Program-made: the position numbers and the translations under genes
Assembly: GCF_041228105.1 (NCBI RefSeq)
Contig: NZ_CP166097.1
Coordinates: 1,612,001 to 1,676,000, forward strand
Source of the DNA: Pectobacterium aroidearum
GTDB taxonomy: Bacteria; Pseudomonadota; Gammaproteobacteria; Enterobacterales; Enterobacteriaceae
DNA: 64,000 nt
Reading direction: 5' to 3'
The notes under the pieces: generated by a model
What the model was told of the DNA's origin: nothing
Databases searched by the model: none
Seen by the model: only the letters and a program-made list of their open reading frames with translations
Shown here: in pieces, positions 57,588-64,000 of the stretch
How the letters are laid out: each line of letters begins with the position of its first letter
Numbering within the stretch: the stretch's first letter is position 1

Positions 57588-58727
57588 TTAGTAAACGGAA
57601 TGCTTATTTTCTTCGATGTAGCGGGCATCGACCCGGCCAAACATTTTGTAATAACACCAACTGGTATAAAGCAGGATGGTGGGGACAAAAATACAGGCCA
57701 GAATGGTCATCACCTGAAGCGTCAGTTGACTGGACGTGGCATCCCAGATGGTCAGGCTGACGTTGGGATCAAAGCTGGAAGGCATAATGAATGGGAACAG
57801 CGTAATCCCTGCCGTCAGAATCACGCAGACAATCGTCAATGACGAGGTCAGAAAACCCCAACCGCAGCGGTTCAGGCGTGAGAAGAGCACGGTTAGCCAC
57901 GGCAGAATCACGCCCAGCGCGGGGATCGCCCACAGTGTAGGATATGCCGTAAAGTTGGCTAACCAGGCACCGGCCTGCTGCGCCACTTCTTTGTGCAGCG
58001 GATTAGACGGAGCCGCTTTATCCATTACGGAGGTAATCATGTAGCCGTCGATGCCGGTTTGCACCCAGAAGCCAGCCAGTAAGAAGGTGAGGCTCATCAG
58101 TGCACAGGAAAACAGTACGGTTTTTTGCGCGCGGCGCTGAAGTGCATCGGTGGTGCGCATTTGCAGGTAAATCGCGCCGTGTGCGACGATCATGGCGACG
58201 CTTACCATGCCCGCCAGCAGCCCAAACGGGTTCAACAGGCCAAAGAATCCGCCGTGGTAGGTGAGGCGCAAATACATATCGACGCTCAGCGGCACGCCCT
58301 GCAACAGGTTCCCAAGTGCGATGCCGAACACTAGCGTAGGGACGAAGCTGCCGATGAAAATGCCCCAGTCCCACATATTGCGCCAGCGGCGGTTTTCCAG
58401 CTTGGAGCGATAATCAAAGCCAACTGGGCGGAAGAACAGGGCGGCCAGCACCAGGATCATCGCAAAATAGAAACCGGAAAAGGCGGCGGCATAAACCATC
58501 GGCCAGGCGGCGAACAGCGCACCCGCGCCGGTGATGAGCCAGACCTGATTGCCGTCCCAGTGTGGAGCGATCACGTTGATCATCACCCGTCGCTCGGTAT
58601 CGTTCTTGCCCAGCAGGCGCAGCAGAATGCCTACGCCCATATCAAAGCCGTCGGTGATGGCGAAGCCGATGAACAACAGGCCAATCAATCCCCACCAAAT
58701 CAGGCGTAATGTTTCATAATCCAGCAT
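57588..58727 (-). CDS. cydB: Cytochrome bd ubiquinol oxidase subunit II
   Basis: CydB is the second large subunit of cytochrome bd, the high-affinity terminal oxidase of the inner membrane. It has 379 residues, as in E. coli, with GFAITDGFDMGVG, the conserved DRGN-like HWDGNQVWLIT segment, FRPVGFDYRSK and WDATSSQLTLQVM. GGAG lies eight bases before the ATG. cydA is 14 bases upstream. No ybgE-tol genes follow, unlike the main E. coli cyd locus. Confidence 0.96.
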   Translation of the reverse strand: MLDYETLRLIWWGLIGLLFIGFAITDGFDMGVGILLRLLGKNDTERRVMINVIAPHWDGNQVWLITGAGALFAAWPMVYAAAFSGFYFAMILVLAALFFRPVGFDYRSKLENRRWRNMWDWGIFIGSFVPTLVFGIALGNLLQGVPLSVDMYLRLTYHGGFFGLLNPFGLLAGMVSVAMIVAHGAIYLQMRTTDALQRRAQKTVLFSCALMSLTFLLAGFWVQTGIDGYMITSVMDKAAPSNPLHKEVAQQAGAWLANFTAYPTLWAIPALGVILPWLTVLFSRLNRCGWGFLTSSLTIVCVILTAGITLFPFIMPSSFDPNVSLTIWDATSSQLTLQVMTILACIFVPTILLYTSWCYYKMFGRVDARYIEENKHSVY

Positions 58728-58741
58728 TATTATGGCTCCCG

Positions 58742-60319
58742 TTAAGGTTTTGCAGGTGTTGCGAGTGACGATTCGGTCGGTTGTTCAAAGTGGTAGCGGC
58801 CGGTTTTCAGGCTGCTTGGCCCCAGTCGGGCGAATTTGAACATCAGATACATTTCCGCAATCAGAAACAGCGTATACAGTCCGCAAATCAGCCCCATCGA
58901 CAGCAGAATGTCGTGTGCCTCCAATGAAGAATTGGCAACGGCGGTAGGCAGAACCTCGCCGACTGCCCACGGCTGACGGCCGTACTCGGCGACGAACCAG
59001 CCGGATTCAATCGCGATCCAGGGCAGAGGAATACCGTACAGCGCGGCGCGGTGCAGCCATTTACGCTGTCCCATGCGGCCACGTATCACGCTCCAGAATG
59101 ACAGAGCAAAAATGCCAAGCATCAGCACGCCGCAGCCCACCATCAGGCGAAACGCGACATACAGCGGTGCGACGCGCGGGATTGAGTCTTTGGTTGCCTG
59201 CTGAATCTGGTTTTCGCTGGCGTTGGCGACGTCATCGGTATAGCGCTTAAGCAGAAGGCCGTAGCCAAGATCGCGCTTGGCAGCCTCAAATTGGGCACGA
59301 ACGGCGGGATCGGTGTTGCCCGAACGCAGTTCCTCCAGCAGACCATAGGCTGTCATGCCGTTACGAATGCGAATCTCATGTTGTGCCATCAGGTCTTTAA
59401 TGCCGACGACGGGTTTGTCGAGCGAGCGAGTGGCGATGAGCCCTAACAGATAGGGGACGTGGATGGCGTACTCATTCTGCATCGTTTCCTGATTAGGAAT
59501 GGCGAATAGAGTGAAAGAAGCCGGTGCAGGCTGTGTTTCCCATTCGGCTTCGATCGCTGCCAGCTTGGTTTTCTGTACGTCGCCCATCACATAGCCGGAT
59601 TCATCGCCTAGTACGATGACGGACAGCACCGAAGCCAGGCCGAAACTTGCTGCAATAGCGAACGAGCGCTTGGCAAAGGCAATATCGCGGCCTCTCAGCA
59701 GATAGTAAGAGCTGATGCCGAGGACGAACATCGCGCCAGCGGTGTAGCCTGCCGCTACCGTGTGCACGAACTTCACCTGTGCGACCGGGTTCAGCACCAG
59801 TTCGGCGAAACTCAGCATTTCCATGCGCATGGTTTCATAATTGAATTCAGCGGCAATCGGGTTTTGCATCCAGCCATTGGCGACCAGAATCCACAGGGCT
59901 GAGAAGTTGGAGCCCAGCGCAACGAACCAGGTCACCAGCATATGCTGGACTTTAGTCAGACGATCCCAACCGAAAAAGAACAGGCCGATCAACGTGGATT
60001 CGAGGAAGAACGCCATCAGCCCTTCCATCGCCAGCGGCGCGCCAAAAATATCGCCCACGTAGTGAGAATAGTAAGACCAGTTGGTGCCGAACTGGAATTC
60101 CAGCGTCAGACCAGTTGCCACGCCCAGCGCAAAGTTGATGGCGAACAGCTTGCCCCAGAATTTGGTCATATCCTTGTAGATTTGCTTGCCGGTTAACACA
60201 TACGTGGTGTTCATAATGGCCAGCAGGAAAGACAACCCCAGCGTTAGCGGGACAAAAAGAAAGTGATACATGGCGGTCAGGGCAAATTGCAGCCGCGACA
60301 GCTCAACGACATCAAACAT
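58742..60319 (-). CDS. cydA: Cytochrome bd ubiquinol oxidase subunit I
   Basis: CydA binds the three hemes and oxidises ubiquinol on the periplasmic side. The expected ligands are in place at E. coli numbering: His19 (MYHF), His186 ([10 protein letters not shown]) and Met393 (FRLMVGCG), along with Lys252 and Glu257 of the Q-loop ([19 protein letters not shown]). The Q-loop is of the long E. coli type. The product has 525 residues against 522. GGAG lies six bases before the ATG. The operon promoter must lie in the AT-rich upstream region. Confidence 0.96.
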   Translation of the reverse strand: MFDVVELSRLQFALTAMYHFLFVPLTLGLSFLLAIMNTTYVLTGKQIYKDMTKFWGKLFAINFALGVATGLTLEFQFGTNWSYYSHYVGDIFGAPLAMEGLMAFFLESTLIGLFFFGWDRLTKVQHMLVTWFVALGSNFSALWILVANGWMQNPIAAEFNYETMRMEMLSFAELVLNPVAQVKFVHTVAAGYTAGAMFVLGISSYYLLRGRDIAFAKRSFAIAASFGLASVLSVIVLGDESGYVMGDVQKTKLAAIEAEWETQPAPASFTLFAIPNQETMQNEYAIHVPYLLGLIATRSLDKPVVGIKDLMAQHEIRIRNGMTAYGLLEELRSGNTDPAVRAQFEAAKRDLGYGLLLKRYTDDVANASENQIQQATKDSIPRVAPLYVAFRLMVGCGVLMLGIFALSFWSVIRGRMGQRKWLHRAALYGIPLPWIAIESGWFVAEYGRQPWAVGEVLPTAVANSSLEAHDILLSMGLICGLYTLFLIAEMYLMFKFARLGPSSLKTGRYHFEQPTESSLATPAKP

Positions 60320-60796
60320 GTTACGCTCCTAACTTCAGGCAGGAAAATGCAGTTATTCCGATACTTGCCGGAATAAATAGTGATGAATAAATGTGAATAA
60401 ATTACCGTCGACGATATTTGCATCCGTCGGAAATTAACGTCACTGATTGACGTGAGATAAGAATAAATAGTGAGTGAAACGTGCGGGGATTATACCGTGC
60501 AAAAACTGAAGGATAAATAGTACAGTTTTTCGATTTGGCGTCTTTATCGTTAATGTTGATTTTTCGGTTTTATATTTTCAATTTTATCTTATTCTTGGTT
60601 TTTAATTTCGCATAAATTAAATTTATTGTGTTTTTATTCTTGATTGTTGCGTGTGTTAGTGTCTTATTTTAATTTAAATAGTACAGATTTGAAATATATA
60701 AATATAACAGTTTCATTTTTTATTTAAATTTACATTTTTGATGGAGAATAATTGGGGATTATCAGAATAGCCTGCTCAAAGAGACGGAAATGATGA
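60320..60796. promoter_or_regulatory. Very AT-rich cydA upstream region with repeated short motifs
   Basis: No gene is visible. Bases 60530-60740 are extremely AT-rich. Next to cydA an inverted repeat TTATTCCG/CGGAATAA (60353-60360, 60369-60376) is followed by four GAATAAAT copies (60371, 60385, 60395, 60461); two extend to the 13-mer GAATAAATAGTGA. AAATAGTACAG occurs twice (60515 and 60676). The region must contain the cydA promoter and would be a good target for H-NS-type silencing. Confidence 0.5.
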
Positions 60797-60823
60797 GAGT
60801 GCCGTACGCTCAATACGGCACTC
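60797..60823 (-). terminator. Hairpin after the tail-fibre assembly gene
   Basis: GAGTGCCGTA (60797-60806) pairs with TACGGCACTC (60814-60823) around a seven-base loop, 30 bases beyond the stop of the assembly gene. The minus-strand flank is only moderately T-rich (TCATCATTTCC), so it is a weaker terminator candidate. Confidence 0.55.
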
Positions 60824-60853
60824 CTGATGTGTAATGGTTACTGGTGTTACCGA

Positions 60854-61471
60854 TTAAATGGATGGGGCTTCTGGCCACATCACTGATGCGGCGGTGAGAT
60901 CAAGGCGGCTCAACGCGACCAGATAAGTTTTCCATTGGGTTAGCCGTTCTTGCTCCTCATCTGTGGCAATGGCTAAGTCCACGGCGTAGCTCAGCTCGGT
61001 AATGCGTGTGTTTGCCGTCGTACGTCGTGCTGCCAGTTCCTGCTGCACATTTTGGGCTGCGGCAAGCTGTTGCGCCTCCCGATTTGTCACCCATGTCATT
61101 CCATCCCACCGATCAAACTCGGTTGCTGGAGCCAGAAACGTCATATTTTCAGGCAGATTGCCGAATTGCATCACCGTCTGCGCCTGGCGTGTTTCTGTGT
61201 TGTAAACCGTCTGGCCGCGATAGTCTGGCACCTGTTCCCAGGCCTTATCGTCTGCGCTACGGCGCAAAGCTTGGCCAACTGGCGGTAATTGCGGTTCGTC
61301 GGCATAGCTGTCGGCGGGCAGGCCAACACCTTGCATCACATATTCATAGCTGGCGCTCTGGTATTCCCGCGTCGTCGGGTTCACGTGATAAACCGTAATC
61401 CAGCCCGTGTTGATGGCTAATCCGTGTTCGTTCAGTTCTGCGTTTTTAATTTGTGTTGAATAGTTGCTCAT
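60854..61471 (-). CDS. Phage tail-fibre assembly protein
   Basis: The 205-residue product is a member of the caudovirus tail-fibre assembly family, chaperones that help fold the adjacent fibre. Recognisable are the N-terminal YHVNPTTREYQSAS region with PADSYADEPQLPPVGQALRR, and the C-terminal WKTYLVALSRLDL motif followed by a Trp-Pro-containing tail (VMWPEAP), where these proteins usually end. The ATG overlaps the stop of the tail-fibre gene by one base (TAATG), so they are a translationally coupled pair. No other phage genes are near. Confidence 0.85.
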   Translation of the reverse strand: MSNYSTQIKNAELNEHGLAINTGWITVYHVNPTTREYQSASYEYVMQGVGLPADSYADEPQLPPVGQALRRSADDKAWEQVPDYRGQTVYNTETRQAQTVMQFGNLPENMTFLAPATEFDRWDGMTWVTNREAQQLAAAQNVQQELAARRTTANTRITELSYAVDLAIATDEEQERLTQWKTYLVALSRLDLTAASVMWPEAPSI

Positions 61472-63306
61472 TATGCTGCTCTCACGATGTAGTTAAAGGC
61501 GATATTGCGTGGACGGGTTTCGTTAGCGGTGCGCGTTTGTAGCGATGAATCAAACACTGCACGAGCACCACCATTGGCATGAGATGATTGTGCGTCGTAA
61601 TTAACAGATGCTGTTTTGTCGATGTATACAGCTCCAGATGGGGGATAGTTAATGCCATCACCAGCAGCTTGATCATCAAGAACCCATTTTGCCGTTATGG
61701 GTTGCATAGCATCACCTTGCGCTGAAAGCAGTGCCCGACTTGCATCCACCCCACGTCCGTCATCCCAGCCGCGCACGAACTCGCCGCGTAGGTCTGGTAA
61801 CACACCAGATGGATAACGGGATGCTAAAATCGGATACCGTGATTTATCAAATGATTGACCGTTGCATTTTAGCCAGCCAGTAGGGGCGACAGCGCCGGGG
61901 AATGGCAGGGGGATGCCAGCTAGATCGTTGATGGAAATAGCTCCCACATCTGCGGAGGTGGGTTTATTGTTGGGACTGTAGATGCGCTGGCCTTTTTCAG
62001 TGATTGCACCAACCACATTTACATTATGCCCGGCAGTTAACTCTCCAGTGGCAAGATTGATATCAAATGGCCGTAATGAATTAAAACTCCCTTTTTTATC
62101 GCCTTTGTTTGTCAGCAGTATATAAAATCGGTAACCGTCATTACGAAAAATAACGCCATAATCCCCATAATTCAGTCGCAATCCATTAGCCGCTGATAGC
62201 TGTAGTTCTCCAGTTGCCTCCCCGCCGGATTGTTTTAAATACCGGGTATCACCCTCGTCTTTTGAGTATGTACCGATGTCTTCCGGTGTAGGCTTATTAT
62301 TCGGGCTGTAAACCCGTTTCCCTGCTTCATGCAGCATGCCGGAAACATATAACGACCCGTTAGAATTCAGTGACGCCAGTTCGCTTAATGCCTCATGATT
62401 GCCGTTCCAGAATGAAAAACCGCCACCGCCGCTGCCACGGTGATTCACGAAATCGGTACGTCCTTCCCCATTAATGCGATTCCAGCATAAAAACGCGCCT
62501 TGAGAATCCGGTAATTCAGTCCCCCTTCCGGTTACTTTTACAATATCGTTTGTCTCCAGACGACCGGACATTTTACCCCCGGTCAGCGACAGTTTTCCGG
62601 CTAACGCATTCAGTATCGTGGTGGAGAAGTTCGGATCATTACCTAACGCCGCCGCCAGCTCTTGCAGCGTATCAAGCGCGGCAGGTGAACCGTTTACCAA
62701 TGCTGCTACGGCGGCTTTCACAAAGGCGGTCGTCGCCAATTGCGTGTTATTAGAATTGGAGGCAGCCGTCGGCGCTGTTGGGGTACCCGTGAACGCAGGG
62801 CTGTCTTTCGGGGCATATCGAGGGTGTGCATCGAGGACGGAAGCATGGGCATTCAGTTTATTGGCCGCATCAGTTTTCACATCAGCAATCGCATTCAATA
62901 TGGTTGTGCTGAAGTGCGGATCGTTGCCTAACGCATTTGCCAACTCTTGCAGTGTATCCAGTGCCGCAGGAGAGCCATTGATCAGTGCGGCAATGGCCGT
63001 TTTCACAAATGCCGTAGTGGCAATTTGCGTGTTATTTGTCGTCTGCGCTGTGGTAGGTGCAGTAGGCGTCCCCGTCAGCGCCGGGCTATTTTTGGGGGCA
63101 TATTGCGAATGCGGATCGCTGGCGGCGAGATGGGTTTGCAAACTCTTGCCCGTGGTTTCCTGCATTTTTTTCAGATAGGCCGTGCGGCTGGCTAACTGCT
63201 CTGCCTGACGGTTGGAGATTCCTCCTGGACCTGCGACAACGGGATCCGATGTCTCAAGCTGATAAATTCCATCAATCCAGCTTTCTTGTTCAGATAAATT
63301 TGCCAT
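61471..63306 (-). CDS. Phage tail-fibre protein with tail-collar C-terminus
   Basis: The 611-residue product resembles tail fibres of P2/Mu-like phages and phage-tail bacteriocins. The N-terminus (MANLSEQESWIDGIYQLETSDPV, then GGISNRQAEQLASRTAYLKK) is the baseplate-binding part. Two copies of a 76-residue repeat follow (about residues 66-141 and 161-236, YAPK-SPA-TGTPTAPT...ATTAFVK...ALDTLQELA-ALGNDP-FSTTILNA). Later come two YSPNNKPT motifs and a tail-collar domain near the end (GIPLPFPGAVAPTGWLKCNG, LPDLRGEFVRGWDDGRG). The ATG at 63306 has GGAAGG seven bases upstream and was preferred to one six bases earlier. It would decide receptor specificity of a particle. Confidence 0.88.
   Translation of the reverse strand: MANLSEQESWIDGIYQLETSDPVVAGPGGISNRQAEQLASRTAYLKKMQETTGKSLQTHLAASDPHSQYAPKNSPALTGTPTAPTTAQTTNNTQIATTAFVKTAIAALINGSPAALDTLQELANALGNDPHFSTTILNAIADVKTDAANKLNAHASVLDAHPRYAPKDSPAFTGTPTAPTAASNSNNTQLATTAFVKAAVAALVNGSPAALDTLQELAAALGNDPNFSTTILNALAGKLSLTGGKMSGRLETNDIVKVTGRGTELPDSQGAFLCWNRINGEGRTDFVNHRGSGGGGFSFWNGNHEALSELASLNSNGSLYVSGMLHEAGKRVYSPNNKPTPEDIGTYSKDEGDTRYLKQSGGEATGELQLSAANGLRLNYGDYGVIFRNDGYRFYILLTNKGDKKGSFNSLRPFDINLATGELTAGHNVNVVGAITEKGQRIYSPNNKPTSADVGAISINDLAGIPLPFPGAVAPTGWLKCNGQSFDKSRYPILASRYPSGVLPDLRGEFVRGWDDGRGVDASRALLSAQGDAMQPITAKWVLDDQAAGDGINYPPSGAVYIDKTASVNYDAQSSHANGGARAVFDSSLQTRTANETRPRNIAFNYIVRAA
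62599..62826 (-). repeat. Tail-fibre internal repeat, copy 2
   Basis: This segment encodes about residues 161-236 of the tail fibre and is a near copy of the segment at 62884-63111, with an offset of 285 bases. Differences are mostly conservative, showing a duplication within the shaft. Confidence 0.85.
62884..63111 (-). repeat. Tail-fibre internal repeat, copy 1
   Basis: This segment encodes about residues 66-141 of the tail fibre, beginning at the HSQYAPKNSP motif and ending TTILNAI. It is the partner of the copy at 62599-62826. Confidence 0.85.
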
Positions 63307-63606
63307 GTTCATGCCTTCCTATGGTTGTGTCGTCGCTACGATGCGGTTTTTACAGCGATTTTTTCTGTTTCCGCGCCGATGTCAGCATCGTGCCGATGGC
63401 TATAAAACAGTTTTAGTAACGATGATGAGAGTACCTTTTGCGGTGCGGCGGGTTTAGTAACGGAGTTTAAAAATGGAAGTGAAACGTGTACGCAAGTGGC
63501 AGTCATCGTGCGGAGTACATGTCATTTCTTCCTGCCGCACTGAGCTGAGGTAACTGGCGCGCTAATTGCATCTTTCTGGCAGTGGTTTTTTTCAGGAGAG
63601 ACAGCG
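63307..63606. other. Gap between tail fibre and nasR
   Basis: This 300-base spacer separates two diverging genes. I see no coding frame or attachment-site-like duplication. It should hold the promoters of both genes and ends with an AGGAG ribosome site at 63594-63598. Confidence 0.4.
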
Positions 63607-64000
63607 ATGGTGGCGGAGCCTTCAACGACAATTCGATTTTTACTTGCCTCGCGCCAGTGTGAGCTAAACAGCCTGCGCTACCTGCTGCAAAGTGGTGAGC
63701 TGGTGGGGAAAATCAGCCAGCTTGTGCATCTGTTGCAGCGCGAACGGGGAACGGCCAACCTGTTTCTTTGTTCCGATGGCCGATTTTTCGCTGACGAACT
63801 GGCGCTACGTGAGAAAGATGTGCAGGCGGCGCAGGCACACTTGATGACGCATCTGGCCGGATTGGAAAAAATGACGGCAGAATTGCCGCAGGCGAGCCGT
63901 CTGTTCAGCCGTGTCGCCAGCGTGGTCTATGCGCTGAGTCTGCTGCCCGCGCTGCGCCAGCAGATTCGCCAGCGTTTGCTGCCTCAGCCACAGGCGATGA
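63607..64000 (+). CDS. nasR: Nitrate-responsive antiterminator NasR, N-terminal part
   Basis: The frame opens at an ATG at 63607, eight bases after GGAG, and runs off the window end after 131 codons. The product begins MVAEPSTTIRFLLASRQCEL and contains ISQLVHLLQRERGTANLFLCSDG (about residues 37-59). This matches the nitrate-sensing NIT domain of NasR, which in Klebsiella binds nitrate and allows antitermination in the nasF operon leader through a C-terminal ANTAR domain. The ANTAR part and any nitrate-assimilation operon would lie beyond the window, so NasR is a good but not complete identification. Confidence 0.8.
   Translation, partial: MVAEPSTTIRFLLASRQCELNSLRYLLQSGELVGKISQLVHLLQRERGTANLFLCSDGRFFADELALREKDVQAAQAHLMTHLAGLEKMTAELPQASRLFSRVASVVYALSLLPALRQQIRQRLLPQPQAM

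Noticed and set aside
60320..63606. A complete prophage or integrative element
   Set aside because: Only the tail fibre and its assembly protein are present; there is no integrase, tRNA target or flanking duplication that I could see.
1..64000. CRISPR arrays, tRNA or rRNA genes and insertion sequences
   Set aside because: No regularly spaced repeats, tRNA-like cloverleaf in the spacers, rRNA segments or transposase genes were seen when reading through the window.

Overview
The window reads as a stretch of chromosome from a plant-associated enterobacterium of the Pectobacteriaceae, most likely Pectobacterium. Gene content and order follow the Escherichia coli purF-to-elaB region almost gene for gene. 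Differences from E. coli include a single HisJ/ArgT binding protein, a LrhA/HexA-type regulator (HexA and PecT are the known exoenzyme and motility repressors of soft-rot bacteria), several ERIC-type repeats and an orphan phage tail-fibre pair. No rRNA, tRNA, CRISPR array, insertion sequence or complete prophage is visible. The genus is inferred from remembered family sequences, not from a search.

Bases 1-20400: the 3' end of purF, ubiX, the hisJQMP basic amino-acid ABC importer behind a probable NtrC/sigma-54 promoter, the minus-strand yfcH-folX and yfcG genes, yfcE, yfcD, the ackA-pta acetate operon (minus strand), yfbV, yfbU, hxpA (yfbT), yfbS, yfbR, alaA, and the LysR regulator lrhA/hexA. 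Bases 20422-35640: the complete nuoA-N operon for respiratory complex I with fused nuoCD, closed by a strong terminator and followed by elaB.

Bases 36160-43178: treB-treC trehalose uptake and hydrolysis without treR, a 32-codon small ORF below two CRP-like palindromes, a GNAT acetyltransferase, a PhzF-like protein and the ABC-F ATPase YbiT. Bases 43211-49291: a two-sided heme/iron locus. A periplasmic heme-binding protein and a TonB-dependent receptor lie on the minus strand. The anaerobic heme-degradation set hutW-hutX-chuY lies on the plus strand. Both sides have Fur-like sites. The heme permease and ATPase are not present.

Bases 49453-64000: ylaC, a membrane PQQ-dependent sugar/quinate dehydrogenase, a glutamine-amidotransferase-like protein next to the MocR regulator ydcR, fdhE, a minus-strand cydA-cydB-cydX operon followed by two DUF202 membrane genes, a very AT-rich spacer, an orphan phage tail fibre with its assembly protein, and the start of a NasR-like nitrate antiterminator cut by the window edge. 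Functionally the region is rich in respiration (complex I, cytochrome bd, PQQ dehydrogenase, FdhE), overflow metabolism (Pta-AckA) and nutrient scavenging (basic amino acids, trehalose, heme). The most unusual material is the set of ERIC-related repeats with exchanged cores, the small CRP-flanked ORF, the incomplete heme locus and the stranded tail-fibre module.
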